Positions 51,201 through 64,000 of a stretch of 64,000 nt of DNA are shown here, in pieces. Position 1 is the stretch's first letter, and every line of letters starts with the position of its first letter. The DNA is from Cercis canadensis (taxonomy: Eukaryota; Streptophyta; Magnoliopsida; Fabales; Fabaceae), in contig QAOA01006417.1 in assembly GCA_003255065.1 (NCBI GenBank), forward strand, positions 1-64,000, in the 5' to 3' direction. The notes below the pieces were generated by a model that made no database searches, was not told the DNA's origin, and worked only from the letters and a program-made list of their open reading frames with translations. The position numbers and the translations under genes were made by a program.

Positions 51201-53950
51201 CCTAAATCGTAAACCTTAAACCACCTAAATCCAAAACACAAAACCATAAACCATAGACCTTACATGTAAACTCTATACCACTAACCCCAGAAATTAAACT
51301 TTAAATCTTAAACCTTAGACCCTAAACTCTAAACACTTAAACCTTAATCCCTAGAACCTAAGAAACCATTTAGCCTTAACCTAAACACTAGATGCTTAAC
51401 TTTAACCCCTTGACCATATACCCTAAACTCATAACCCTTAATCATAAATCCTAAACCCTAAAGCATAGTCTCTATACTCTAAATCCTAAACTCTTAACAT
51501 GAACCTTAGCCTTTAACCCTAGACCCTAAACCCTAAGCCTTATATCCTTAACCCTTAACCTTACACCTATGACCTTTAACTTAAACTGTAGATGCTTAAC
51601 TCTAATCCCAAAACCTTAAATCCTAGAGCTTTAACCTTAAACCCTAATTAAGCCACCTAGAACCTCAACCTCAACCCTAAATGCTTAACCCTAAATAATT
51701 AACCATAAACCCTATAGGTAATCCTAAACATTAAATCTTAACCCTAAACACTATATCTTAAAATTTAGACTCTAAACCCTAAACTCTAGAACCTTAACCC
51801 AAAATCTTATGCCCTAAACCTTAGATACACCCTTGACCTTTAAACTTAAAACCAAGATCATAAACTCGAAAACCTAGACCCTAAACCTAAATCTTAGATG
51901 CTTAACCCTAGACCCTATATCTTAAACTCTTGAATCATAATCCTAAATCCTAAAACCTAAACCCCATAGGCTTAAACCTAAACCTTAAACTCTAGATACT
52001 AAACCCCAAACCCTTGATCCTAAGCTCTAAATCCTAGACCTTTAACCTAAACCTTGAACACTAAATCCCAAATTATAGGCCCTTCACCAAAACCCTAGAA
52101 CCTACAACTTAAACTTAAGACCTGTAACCCTAAGTCATAAACCCTAGGCACTCAACTTTAAGCTTTAAACCATATATCCTAAACCCTAAATTATAAATCC
52201 TAGACCCTTAACCTATTCCTAAGCCTTAATTGCTTAACCTCAATCCTTCATCCATAAACCCTACATTCTTAATCATAAACCTTAAACTATAGACTCTTAA
52301 CCTTAAATCCTACACCCTTGACCCTTAACCCTAAATTATATATGCTTAACCCTAACTCATAAACTTTAAATCTTAAATTCTTAACCTTAAACCCTAAATC
52401 CTAGACCCATAACCTCAACCCTAGAGCCATAACCTTAAATCTTAAACTATAAACTTTAAAGTTTAAAAACAAAGCCTTAATCCCTAAATCTTAAAATCTA
52501 GATCCAAAGCCTTAATCCCTAAACCATATACCTTTACCTTATTCCATAAATTCCAGATTTGAATCTTAGACCCTATACCTTAAACTCATGACTTATAACT
52601 TTAAATCCAAAACCCTAGCCAATAAACCCTAAACCCTAGATCCTTAACCTATTTTGAAGCCTTAGATGGTTAACACTAATCCATAAACCTTAAACCCTAA
52701 ACCCTCATGACTTAACCTTAACTCCTTGACTCTAAATCATAGATAATAAACCCAAAACTATAGATCATAGACCCTAACCCTTAGACCCTTAACTTAAACT
52801 CTTAACCCTTAACCTTCATAACTAAACATTAGACACTAAACCTTAAATTAGAGACTATTAACCATAAACCCTAAACCCATGACCATTCAGCCTAGGCCCT
52901 AAACTATACATTTGAGATGTTAATCCCTCAAGCTTTAAGCCCTTAAACCTAGACACTAAACCTTAAACTCTCGATGTTTAACACTAAAAACAAAACCTTA
53001 AACCCTTGACACTTAGGATTTGTTTGGGAGTTAAAATTGGGGGGAAAGGACAGGAAAGGAAAGGAATAAATGTGCCCATCACTTTGTTTGGGAGTTCAAG
53101 ATTAAAAAAGGAAAAGAAACCAAAGGGTAATTTCAAACCCTTACATTCCTTTTTTACCTCACTTTTGTGTTCCCCTAATTTGGGGGGTTTGGAGAGAAAA
53201 AAATAGTTTACTATTATACCTCTATTTATTTCTTCAAATTCTTTTTCAAATACTATTTAAATAACATTATTAAATCTTATATTAAATATATTAACTTTAT
53301 AAATAAAGGATAAATTTGTAAAATTATAAATTTTTATTTATTTCCTTTCATTTCCTTTCATTTTGCTCATTTTAATCATCCAAACAAACGAGAGGAAAAC
53401 TCTCCCTTTCCTCTCCTCTCCTCTCCTCTCCCCTCTAAAAACACTCCCATAATCCTAAACCTCAAACAAGAAGCCATAATCCCTTGACTCTCAACCTTAA
53501 CACTAAATCTAAACCTTTAACCTTAATCCCTAAATCATAAATTCTAGACCCTTAACACTAGACCCTACATCCTTAACCCTTAACATTAAGTCAACCTTAA
53601 CACTAAACCTTAAACCAAAGGTCCAAAATCTTAAACCCTAGATTCTTAATCTAAATCTTAGATACTTAACCCTAAATGCTAGACCTTAAACCCTTAACCC
53701 TAATCCCAAAACCTAAGCCCTTGAGACATAAACTCTAGATGCTTAACCCTAATTCCTAAATCCTAGACCCTTAACCTCAACCTTAAATGCTGAACCTTAA
53801 ACACTTAACTCTAAACCCTAAATCTTAGATACAAGGCCCTAAACCCTAGATCCAAAGCCCTAAACCATAGACCTTTAACCTAATTTATAAATCCTAGATG
53901 ATGAACCCTAAGCCTTATACCTTAAACTCATGACTTGTAACCCTAAATTC
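48228..53950 (+). repeat. Higher-order unit 8, S type
   Basis: This 5.7-kb unit shares private variants with unit 2: 'aatggttagaccc' near 48418, 'aaactcgatatttagcac' near 48575, and the same degraded right MITE end. It lacks a short piece near 48915 ('aaaccctcagact...') and one near 52490 that other units keep. The MITE is at 53016-53455. Confidence 0.85.
53016..53455. mobile_element. Tourist-like (PIF/Harbinger) MITE, copy 5, altered right end
   Basis: The left terminal repeat and TTA are intact. The right end reads 'actcccataatcc' exactly as in copy 1, so the change arose once before units 2 and 8 separated. It is non-coding; the open frame across its left half is a by-product of the purine-rich sequence. 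Confidence 0.8.
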
Positions 53951-56900
53951 AAAAATAAACCCAATCTGTAAATCATAGACCCTAAACTCTAAACCTTTAA
54001 CCTAATCTCAAACCCTAGATATTTAACCTTAATTCCTAAACCTTACTTGCCTAACCTTAAACCCTTGATCCTAAACCTTAGATATTAAACCTTAAATCCA
54101 AACTCTTGACCCTTAACCCTAAACCTTAGATCTTAAGCCCTAATACTTAGACCCTTAATATAAACCCTTAACCCTAAATCCTAAAGCCTAACCATTAACC
54201 TTAGGCCCTAAACTATACACCCTAGACACTAACCCCTTAAACCTAGACCCTAAACCCTTAACTTGATATTTAACACTAAAATTGAAACCCTAAATCCTAA
54301 ATCTAAACTCAATATTTAGCACTAAACATGAAGCACTAAACCCTAAGTTATAGACACTAAACCTTAAACGCTAAATCCTATAGCCTATACTCTAAAACTA
54401 AGGTCGTATATCTTAAACTCTAAACCTTAAATCTTAGAACTTAGACACTAAACCCTAAATTTTAGATCATTAATTAAACTTTAAGCCCTTAACACTAAAT
54501 CTTAAACCCTAGAAACTCTAAATCTTAAATCCTAAACCTTAAAACATAAACCTTTAATTAAAAATGTAAACCCTTTCCCCCAAATCTTATATCTTACATT
54601 TTTGACCCCTAACCCTAAATCCTAGACCCTTAACCCTAACAACTAAACCCTCAGACTCCTAACCCTAAAAACTAAATCCTAAATCTTAAATTCTAGATCA
54701 TAAATCCTAGACACTAAACCTTTATGCCTAAACCCTATACCTTAAACTTGAATCCTAAACCTTAAATCGTATGCTCTAAACCATAAACCCTACACCTTTA
54801 ACCTAAACCCTAGGCCCTTTACCTTAATCCCTAGACTCTTCATCCTTTAACCTAAATGCTAGATGCTAAGCCCTAAATCCTAGTCAGTTAATGTAAACTC
54901 GAAGCCCTTAATTGTAGACACTAAACCCAAATCCTAGACCCAAAACCCAAAACCCAAAACCTTAAACTCTAAAACCTACATCATAAACCCTAGACACAAC
55001 CATAGAAACTAAATCTTAAATTTTAAACCTTAAACCCTAGACCTTATGAAATCATATACCCTTAATCTAAAGATGCTTAACACAAAGCACTTGACCCAAT
55101 ACCTAATATCATGACCCTTAATCGTAAATCCTAAGCTCTAGAAACTAAACTCTAAATCATAGTCTCTAAACTCTAAACCCTAGACTCTTAATATGAACCC
55201 TAGGCCCTTAATCCTAAATCCTAAACCCTAGATCCTTAACTCTAAACCATAAATCCATAGACCTTTAACCTAAGCTTTAGATGCTTAACTTTAATACCAA
55301 AACTCTAGATTCTAGAGCCTTTACCCTAAATCTTAAACCACATGGATACTAATCCTTAAAACCTCAATCCTAGACCCTTTACCCTAAACCCTAGTACCAC
55401 AATCCTAAATGCTAAACTACAAATTATAAACCCTAAGTCCTAGACACTATACCTTAAAACTTAGTCCCTAAATCCTAGAACCTTAACTTGAAACCCTAAA
55501 CTCTAAATCTTAAATCTTAAACTCTTGACCCTCAAACTTAAAACCAAGATCCTAAACCCAAAATCTTCTACCCTAAACCTAAATCCTAGATGCTTAACCT
55601 TAGATCCTATATCTTAAATTCTTGACCCATAATCCTAAATTTTAACCCTAGACACTAAACCTTAGATCATAGACTTTAACCCTAGATCATAGATCTTGAA
55701 TCTTAGAGGCTTAACCTTAAACCCTAAATTCAAATATAGATCCTAAACCTTAAACATCATATCCAAACCTTAAATTTTAAATTTTAAACCTTAAACCCAT
55801 GAACCCTAAACCATGAATTCTAAACCTTAGATTCCAAACCCTAAATCATAGTGTCTTAACCTAAACACTAAAACTTATAGTCTAAACTTAAGAGTCATAA
55901 AATCTTGATACTAAATCCTAACCCCTAAATCTAAAACCCTAAGCAATAAACCTTAAACCTTAAATCATAGACCCTAAACTCTAGACCTTTAAACTAATCC
56001 TAAACCCTAGATTGTTAACCCTAATTCTTAAACCTTAAACCCTAGTAGCTTAACCCTAAAACCCTTGATCTTAAACCCTAAATCCAAAGCCTTGACCCTT
56101 AGCCCTAAACCTTAGATCATAAGCCCTAATGCTTAGACCCTTAACGTAAATCATTAACCTTAAATCCTAGACCTTAAATCCTAAAATCATAACCATTAAC
56201 CTTAGGCCCTAAACCATACACCTTAGACACTAAACCCTAAACCCCTTAAGCCTTAAACCTAGATCCTATACCCTTAACTCGATGTTTAACACTAAAAAGA
56301 AAATCCTAAACAACACACTCTAAACCCTAAACTCTCGATGTTTAGCACTAAACATGAAACCCAAAATCCTAGGCCATAGACACTAAATCCTAAACTTTAA
56401 ATCCTACACCCTATACTCTAAAACCAAGACCTTAAATCTTAAACACTAAATACTAAACCTTAAATCCTTGAACTTAGACACTAAACCGTAGACACTAAAC
56501 CTTAAACTTTATATTGTTAATTAAACCCTAAGCCCCTAAACCCTAGACAAAACACCCTAAACCCTAGATCCTAACCTTTAAACTATAAATCCTAAATTTT
56601 AGACCATAAACCTTAGACCTTTAACAATCTTTGACCCCTAATCTTAGACCTTTAACCTTAGAAATTAAACCCTTAATCCTAGACCGCTAACCCTAAAAAC
56701 TAAATGCGAAATCATAGACCTTTAACCTTAAAAACTAAACCCTAAATCATAAACTCATACTAAATCTTCATCCTAAACCCTATACCTTAAGACCTAAACT
56801 TTAAACTTTAAATCGTATACCCTAAACCATAAACCTTACACCTTTAACCAAAACCCTAGGCCCTTAACCCTAATCCTTAGACCCTTCATCCTTCACAGTA

Positions 56901-58847
56901 AATGCTAGATCCTAAGCCTAAACCCTAGACCATTAGCATAAAACCCAAGCTTTTAACCCTATATACTAAAACCTAAATCGTAAACCTTAAACCACCTAAA
57001 TCCAAAACACAAAACCATAAACCATAGACCTTACATGTAAACTCTATACCACTAACCCTAGAAATTAAACTTTAAATCTTAAACCTTAGACCCTAAACTC
57101 TAAACACTTAACCTTAATCCCTAGACCCTAAGAAACCATTTAGCCTTAGCCTAAACACTAGATGCTTAACTTTCACCCCTTGACCATATACCCTAAACTC
57201 AACCCTTAATCATTAATCCTAAACCCTAAAACATAGTCTCTATACTCTAAATCCTAAACCCTAAACCCTAAGCCTTAAATCCTTAACCCTTAACCTTACA
57301 CCTATGACCTTTAACTTAAACTGTAGATGCTTAACTCTAATCCCAAAACCTTAAATCCTAGAGCTTTAACCTTAAACCCTAATTAAGCCACCTAGAACCT
57401 CAACCTCAACCCTAAATGCTTAACCCTAAACAATTAACCATAAACCCTATAGGTAATCCTAAACATTAAATCTTATCCCTAAACACTATATCTTAAAATT
57501 TAGACTCTAAACCCTAAACTCTAGAACCTTAACCCAAAATCTTATGCCCTAAACCTTAGATACACCCTTGACCTTTAAACTTAAAACCAAGATCATAAAC
57601 TCGAAAGCCTAGACCCTAAACCTAAATCTTAGATGCTTAACCCTAGATCCTATACCTTAAACTCTTGACCCATAATCCTAAATCCTAAAACCTAGACCCC
57701 ATAGGCTTAAACCTAAACCTTAAACTCTAGATACTAAACCCCAAACCCTTGATCATAAGCTCTAAATCCTAGACCTTTAACCTAAACCTTGAACACTAAA
57801 TCCCAAATTATAGACCCTTGACCAAAACCCTACAACCTACAACCTAAACTTAAGACCTGTAACCCTAAGTCATAAACCCTAGGCACTAAACTTTAAGCTT
57901 TAAACCAATATCCTAAACCCTAAATTATAAATCCTCGACCCTTAACCTATTCCTAAGCCTTAATTGCTTAACCTCAATCCTTCATCCATAAACCCTACAT
58001 TCTTCATCATAAACCTTAAACTATAGATTATTAACCTTAAATCCTACACCCTTGACCTTTAACCTTAAATTATATATGCTTAACCCTAATTCATAAACTT
58101 TAAACCTTAAATTCTTAACCTTAAACCCTAAATCCTAGACCCATAACCTCAACCCTAGAGCCATAACCTTAAATCTTAAACTATAAACCTTAAAGTTTAA
58201 AAACAAAGCCTTAATCCCTAAATCCTAAAACCTAAAACCTAAATCTAAAGCCTTAAACTATATATCCAAAGCCTTATTCCCTAAATCTTAGATGTTGAAC
58301 TATAGGCCCTATACCTTAAATCTTAAAATCTAGATCCAAAGCCTTAATCCCTAAACCACATACCTTTAACTTATTCCCTAAATTTCAGATTTGAATCATA
58401 GACCCTATACCTTAAACTCATGACTTATAACTTTAAATCCAAAACCCTAGCCAATAAGCCCTAAACCCTAGATCCTTAACCTAATTTGAAGCCTTAGATG
58501 GTTAACACTAATACATAAACCTTAAACCCTAAACCCTTATGACTTAACCTTAACTCCTTGACTCTAAATCATAGATAATAAATCCAAAACTATAGATCAT
58601 AGGCCCTAACCCTTAGACCCTTAACTTAAACTCTTAACCCTTAACTTTCATAACTAAACATTGGACACTAAACCTTAAATTAGAGACTATTAACCATAAA
58701 CCCTAAACCCATGACCATTCAGCCTAGGCCCTAAACTATACATTTGAGATGTTAAACCCTCAAGCTTTAAGCCCTTAAACCTAGACACTAAACCTTAAAC
58801 TCTCGATGTTTAACACTAAAAACAAAACCTTAAACCCTTGACACTTA

Positions 58848-59280
58848 GGATTTGTTTGTGAGTTAAAATTGGGGGTAAAAGAGAGGAAATGAAAGGAATA
58901 AATGTGTCCATCACATTGTTTGGGAGTTCAAGATTAAAAAACGAAAGGAAACCAATGGGTAATTTAGAACTCTTACATTCCTTTTTTGCCTCACTTTTGT
59001 GTTCCCGTAATTTGGGGGGTTTGGAGAGAAAAAAATAGTTTACTATTATACCTCTATTTATTTCTTCAAATTCTTTTTCAAATACTATTTAAATAACATT
59101 ATTAAATCTTATATTAAATATATTAACTTTATAAATAAAGGATAAATTTGTAAAATTATAAATTTTTATTTATTTCCTTTCATTTCCTCTCATTTTGCTC
59201 ATTTTAATCATCCAAACAAAGGAGAGGAAAACCCTTCCTTTCCTCTCCTCTCCCCTCCAAAAAAACTCCCAAACAGACCC
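58848..59280. mobile_element. Tourist-like (PIF/Harbinger) MITE, copy 6
   Basis: The left end is GGATTTGTTTGTGAGTT (one change), the right end CTCCCAAACAGACCC, and TTA flanks both sides. It shares internal variants with copy 4. At 433 bp with an AT-rich centre it has no coding capacity. Confidence 0.85.
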
Positions 59281-59588
59281 TTAACCTCAAACAAGATGCC
59301 ATAATCCCTTGACTCTCAACCTTAACATTAAATCTAAACCTTTAACCTTAATCCCTAAATCATAAATTCTAGACCCTTAACACTAGACCCTACATCCTTA
59401 ACCCTTAACATTAAGTCACCCTTAACCCTAAACTTTAAACCAAAGGTCCAAAATCTTAAACCCTAGATTCTTAATCTAAATCTTAGATACTTAACCCTAA
59501 ATGCTAGACCTTAAACCCTTAACCCTAATCCCAAAACCTAAGCCCTTGAGACATAAACTCTAGATGCTTAACCCTAATTCCTAAATCC

Positions 59589-60782
59589 TAAACTCTAAAT
59601 CCTAAACCTCAGAGTCTTAACATTAAACCTTATACCTTAAATCATAAACCATAGACCCTTAAGTTCAATCATATATTCTTAACCCTAATACTTAAATCCT
59701 AAACTCTAGAGTTATAACCCTAAATTCTAAATTTAAATCCTAAACCCTAGACCCTAAACTCTTAATATTATATCCTTAATTCTAGACCCTAAATACTAAC
59801 CCTATACCCTAAATTTGAAATCCTAGAACTTAGACCTTAAACCCTAATCCCTAGACATAACCCTAAATCCTAAATGATTGACTTTCAACCTTGAAACCTA
59901 GATCACAAACTTGAATCCAAAAACCCCTTATAAGCCTTATATGTTTAACTTTAGACCTTATTCCCTAAACTCAAGACCTGGACTCCTAAATCCTAAACAC
60001 AAGACCCTAATCCCTAAACCCTTAACCTAATCTTATGGCAATAAATACTTAACCCTAATTTTGAAACCCTACCCTTAACCTTAACCCTAGTTATTTAACC
60101 TTAACTTTTAAACCCTAAATTTAGAGCCTTAACCCTAAAACCTAAATCCTAGACCTTTAACCTAAACTCTAGATGCTTAATCCTAATCCTTAAACCCTAA
60201 ATCCTAGATCTTTAACCTTAAACCATAAACCTTAAACCTTAGACCTTTAACCTCAACCTAATTACTTAACCTTAATTCCTAACCTTAAACCCTAAACTTT
60301 TAAGCCATAACCTTAAATCCTAAACTCTAAATGCTTAACCTTAATCCCTAAATCATAAACCATAAACCATAAAATCTAGAGCTTTAACCCTAGACCTTTA
60401 AGCTCAACAATAGACGCTTATCCCTAACAACTAAACTCTAAACCCAACCTTAAACTATAATCCTTAAACCCTAAATTATATAACCTAAAAAAACTCTAGA
60501 TACTAAACCTTAAATCTTAGACCCTAAACTCTAAAATCTAGATCCTAAATCTTAAATCTTAGACCATAAACCATAAATCTTACACCCTAAACACCAAAGC
60601 CTAATCCGTAAAGTCTTAACCTTAAACCTCAAAAACAATAGACCCTTAACTCTAAAACCAAGACCTTAAAATCAAAACCTAAAACTTAAACCTTAAATCC
60701 TAAATTGTAGACACCAAACCTAAACCCTAGATTTTAACCTAAACCTTATGCCCTTAACCCTACATCTTAAACCCTAAATCCT
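59589..60782 (+). repeat. L-specific tail block, copy 3
   Basis: This is the same block as 33303-34495, with the same end words, and differs by scattered substitutions. The common unit tail that follows is shortened near 60870, where 'gacctttaacctaatttat' and its continuation in other units are lost. Confidence 0.75.
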
Positions 60783-62795
60783 AGACCCTTAACCTCAACC
60801 TTAAACACTTAACTCTAAACCCTAAATCTTAGATACAAGGCCCTAAACCCTAGATCCAAAGCCCTAAACCATAGCCTTATACCTTAAACTCATGACTTGT
60901 AACCCTAAATTCAAAAATAAACCCAATCTGTAAATCATAGACCCTAAACTCTAAACCTTTAACCTAATCTCAAACCCTAGATATTTAACCTTAATTCCTA
61001 AACCTTACTAGCCTAACCTTAAACCCTTGATCCTAAACCTTATATATTAAACCCTAAACCCAAACTCTTGACCCTTAACCCTAAACCTTAGATCTTAAGC
61101 CCTAATGCTTAGACCCTTAATATAAACCCTTAACCCTAAATCCTAAAGCCTAACCATTAACCTTAGGCCCTAAACTATACACCCTAGACACTAACCCCTT
61201 AAACCTAGACCCTAAGCCCTTAACTTGATATTTAACACTAAAATTGAAACCCTAAACCCTAAACTCTAAACTCAATATTTAGCACTAAACATGAAGCACT
61301 AAACCCTAAGTTATGGACACTAAACCTTAAACGCTAAATCCTATAGCCTATACTCTAAAACTAAGGTCATATATCTTAAACTCTAAACCTTAAATCTTAG
61401 AACTTAGACACTAAACCCTAAACTTTAGATCATTAATTAAACTTTAAGCCCTTAACACTAAATCTTAAACCCTAAAACATAAACCTTTAATTAAAAATGT
61501 AAACCCTTTACCCCAAATCTTATATCTTACATTTTTGACCCCTAACCCTAAATCCTAGACCCTTAACCCTAAAAACTAAACCCTCAGACTCCTAACCCTA
61601 AAAACTAAATCCTAAATCTTAAATTCTAAATCATAAATCCTAGACACTAGACCTTTATGCCTAAACCCTATACCTTAAACTTGAACCCTAAACCTTAAAT
61701 CGTATGCTCTAGACCATAAACCCTACACCTTTAACCTAAACCTTAGGCCCTTTACCCTAATCCCTAGACTCTTCATCCTTTAACCTAAATGCTAGATGCT
61801 AAGCCCTAAATCCTAGTCAGTTAATGTAAACTCGAAGCCCTTAATTGTAGACACTAACCCAAATCCTAGCCCCAAAACCCAAAACCTTAAACTCTAAAAC
61901 CTACATCATAAACCCTAGACACAACCATAGAAACTAAATCTTAAATTTTAAACCTTAAACCCTAGACCTTATGAAATCATATACCCTTAATCTAAAGATG
62001 CTTAACACAAAGCACTTGACCCAATACCTAATATCATGACCCTTAATCGTAAATCCTAAGCTCTAGAAGCTAAACTCTAAATTGTAGTCTCTAAACTCTA
62101 AACCCTAGACTCTTAATATGAACCCTAGACCCTTAATCCTAAATCTTAAACCCTAGATCCTTAACTCTAAACCATACACTCATAGACCTTTAACCTAAAC
62201 TCTAGATGCTTAACTTTAATCCCAAAACTCTAGATTCTAGAGCCTTTACCCTAAATCTTAAACCACATGGATACTAATCCTTAAAACCTCAATCCTAAAC
62301 CTTTTACCCTAAACCCTAGTACCACAATCCTAAAGGCTAAACTACAAATTATAAACCCTAAGTCCTAGACATTATACCTTAAAACTTAGTCCCTAAATCC
62401 TAGAACCTTAACTTGAAACCCTAAACCCTAAATCTTAAATCCTACACTCTTGACCCTCAAACTTAAAACCAAGATCCTAAACCCAAAATCTTATACCCTA
62501 AACCTAAATCCTAGATGCTTAACCTTAGACCCTATACCTTAAATTCTTGACCCATAATCCTAAATTTTAACCCTAGACACTAATCCCTAGATCATAGATC
62601 TTGAATCTTAGAGGCTTAACCTTAAACCCTAAATTCAAATATAAATCCTAAACCTTAAATATCATATCCAAACCTTAAATTTTAAACCTTAAACCCATGA
62701 ACCCTAAACCATGAATTCTAAACCTTAGATTCCAAACCCTAAATCATATTGTCTTAACCTAAACACTAAAACTTATAGCCTAAACTTAAGAGTTA

Positions 62796-63110
62796 TAAAA
62801 TCTTGATACTAAATCCTAAACCCTAAATCTAAAACCCTAAGTAACAAACCTTAAACCTTAAATCATAGGCCCTAAACTCTAGACATTTAAACTAATCCTA
62901 AACCTTAGATGGTTAACCCTAATTCTTAAACCTTAAACCCTAGTGGCTTAAAATAAAATCTTGATACTAAATCCTAACCCCTAAATCTAAAACCCTAACC
63001 AATAAACCTTAAACCTTAAATCATAGACCCTAAACTCTAGACCTTTAAACTAATCCTAAACCCTAGATGGTTAACCCTAATTCTTAAACCTTAAACCCTA
63101 GTGGCTTAAC
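62796..63110 (+). repeat. Local tandem duplication, 158-bp period
   Basis: 'taaaatcttgatactaaatc' occurs at 62796 and 62954, and both copies run through to 'ccctagtggctta'. The second copy has the variant 'ctaacccctaaatc', which also occurs in unit 9, so it may come from unequal exchange with that type and not from simple slippage. Confidence 0.75.
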
Positions 63111-63383
63111 CCTAAAACCCTTGATCTTAAACCCTAAATCCAAAGCCTTGACCCTTAGCCCTAAACCTTAGATCATAAGCCCTAATGCTTAAACCCTTAA
63201 CGTAAATCATTAACCTTAAATCCTGGACCTTAAATCCTAAAATCATAACCATTAACCTTAGGCCCTAAACCATACACCTTAGACACTAAACCATAAACCC
63301 CTTAAGCCTTAAACCTAGATCCTATACCCTTAACTCGATGTTTAACACTAAAAAGAAAATCCTAAACAACACACTCTAAACCC

Positions 63384-63480
63384 AAACTCTCGATGTTTAG
63401 CACTAAACATGAAACCCAAAATCCTAGGCATAAACTCTCGATGTTTAACACTAAACATGAAACCCAAAATCCTAGGTCAT
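63384..63480 (+). repeat. Local tandem duplication, 48-bp period
   Basis: 'aaactctcgatgttta' through 'aaaatcctagg' is repeated at 63384 and 63432. The copies differ at 'tttagcac' against 'tttaacac', two variants that both occur at this site in other units. Confidence 0.75.
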
Positions 63481-64000
63481 AGACACTAAATCCTAAACTT
63501 TAAATCTTACACCCTATACTCTAAAACCAAGACCTTAAATCTTAAACGCTAAATACTAAACCTTAAATCTTAGAACTTAGACACTAAACCCTAGACACTA
63601 AACCTTAAACCTTAGATTGTTAATTAAACCCTAAGCCCTTAAACCCTAGACAAAACACCCTAAACCCTAGATCCTAACCTTTAAACTATAAATCCTAAAT
63701 TTTAGACCCTAAACCTTAGACCTTTAACCATCTTTGACCCCTAATCTTAGACCTTTAACCTTAGAAATTAAACCCTTAATCCTAGACCGCTAACCCTAAA
63801 AACTAAATGCGAAATCATAGACCTTTAACCTTAAAAACTAAACCCTAAATCATAAACTCATACTAAATCTTCATCCTAAACCCTATACCTTAAAAATTAA
63901 ACTTTAAACTTTAAATTGTATACCCTAAACCATAAACCTTACACCTTTAACCAAAACCCTAGGCCCTCAACCCTAATCCTTAGACCCTTCATCCTTCACA

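Larger units (their letters stand above)
53951..60912 (+). repeat. Higher-order unit 9, L type
   Basis: This 7.0-kb unit holds the core, MITE copy 6 (58848-59280) and the L-specific tail (59589-60782). It matches unit 5 at diagnostic variants. It lacks a short piece near 57255 ('cttaacatgaaccctagcc' of the other units) and has no complemented tract where unit 5 has one (the homologous site near 56550-56600 reads normally). Confidence 0.85.
1..64000 (+). repeat. Degenerate telomere-like (CCCTAAA-derived) satellite array
   Basis: Nearly all of the window outside the MITEs and the gene fragments is built from diverged CCCTAAA heptamers (CCTTAAA, CCCTAGA, CTCTAAA, CATAAAC and similar) on the + strand. 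Heptamer spacing drifts, and perfect runs are only two or three copies long, for example near 21527. No segment switches to the TTTAGGG orientation except three short anomalous tracts listed separately. The plant heptamer is known as the Arabidopsis-type telomere repeat; placing this in a subtelomere or a large interstitial block is inference. Telo-box-like AAACCCTA words are frequent. No gene is supported inside the array. Confidence 0.93.
60913..64000 (+). repeat. Higher-order unit 10, partial core cut by window end
   Basis: Core sequence runs to the edge of the window. 'agttatggacac' near 61310 is shared with unit 6, so after an L unit of this type the next unit appears to be of the same lineage. 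It contains two local duplications (62796 and 63384). Its distal type (G, S or L) cannot be seen. Confidence 0.8.

Overview
The window is almost entirely non-coding: 64 kb of degenerate plant-type telomere repeat. The C-rich strand (variants of CCCTAAA such as CCTTAAA, CCCTAGA and CTCTAAA) lies on the + strand throughout. Perfect heptamer runs rarely exceed two or three copies, so this is a satellite derived from telomere repeats and not a working telomere. The Arabidopsis-type heptamer, a Tourist-like MITE and an AT-rich gene fragment with GT/AG-like borders point to a flowering plant. A subtelomeric or large interstitial site is likely. The species cannot be named from this sequence.

The array has higher-order structure. 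Ten units can be phased on the shared start 'aaaaataaac' (about 1, 7787, 13597, 21185, 27020, 34668 [rearranged], 40818, 48228, 53951, 60913). They share about 4.6 kb of core and then differ. G units (1 and 40818) carry an 840-bp non-telomeric gene fragment followed by a separate 2-kb telomere-like block, here called B. S units (7787, 21185, 48228; about 5.8 kb) carry a MITE and a short tail. L units (13597, 27020, 53951; about 7-7.6 kb) carry the same MITE and an extra 1.2-kb tail block. The order is G-S-L-S-L-mosaic-G-S-L-partial. The core itself contains roughly 2-kb paralogous sub-blocks.

Foreign DNA is limited to six copies of one PIF/Harbinger-type (Tourist-like) MITE, all at the same unit position and so probably amplified with the array after one insertion, and two copies of a captured gene piece whose exon-like part resembles the C-terminal half of an RRM domain and holds a stop codon in both copies. 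I found no intact protein-coding gene, tRNA, rRNA or CRISPR array. The short open frames are translations of the repeat or the MITE.

The strangest signal is three tracts (2911-2943, 30144-30187, 36401-36432) where the sequence is the base-by-base complement of the sister units without reversal. It keeps exact register and length, with every one of 109 positions matching. Ordinary inversion cannot do this, so it is either a consensus or assembly fault or something very odd. Four runs of N are each followed by a second copy of the sequence just before the gap, which suggests unmerged contig overlaps. The local structure at those four places should not be trusted.
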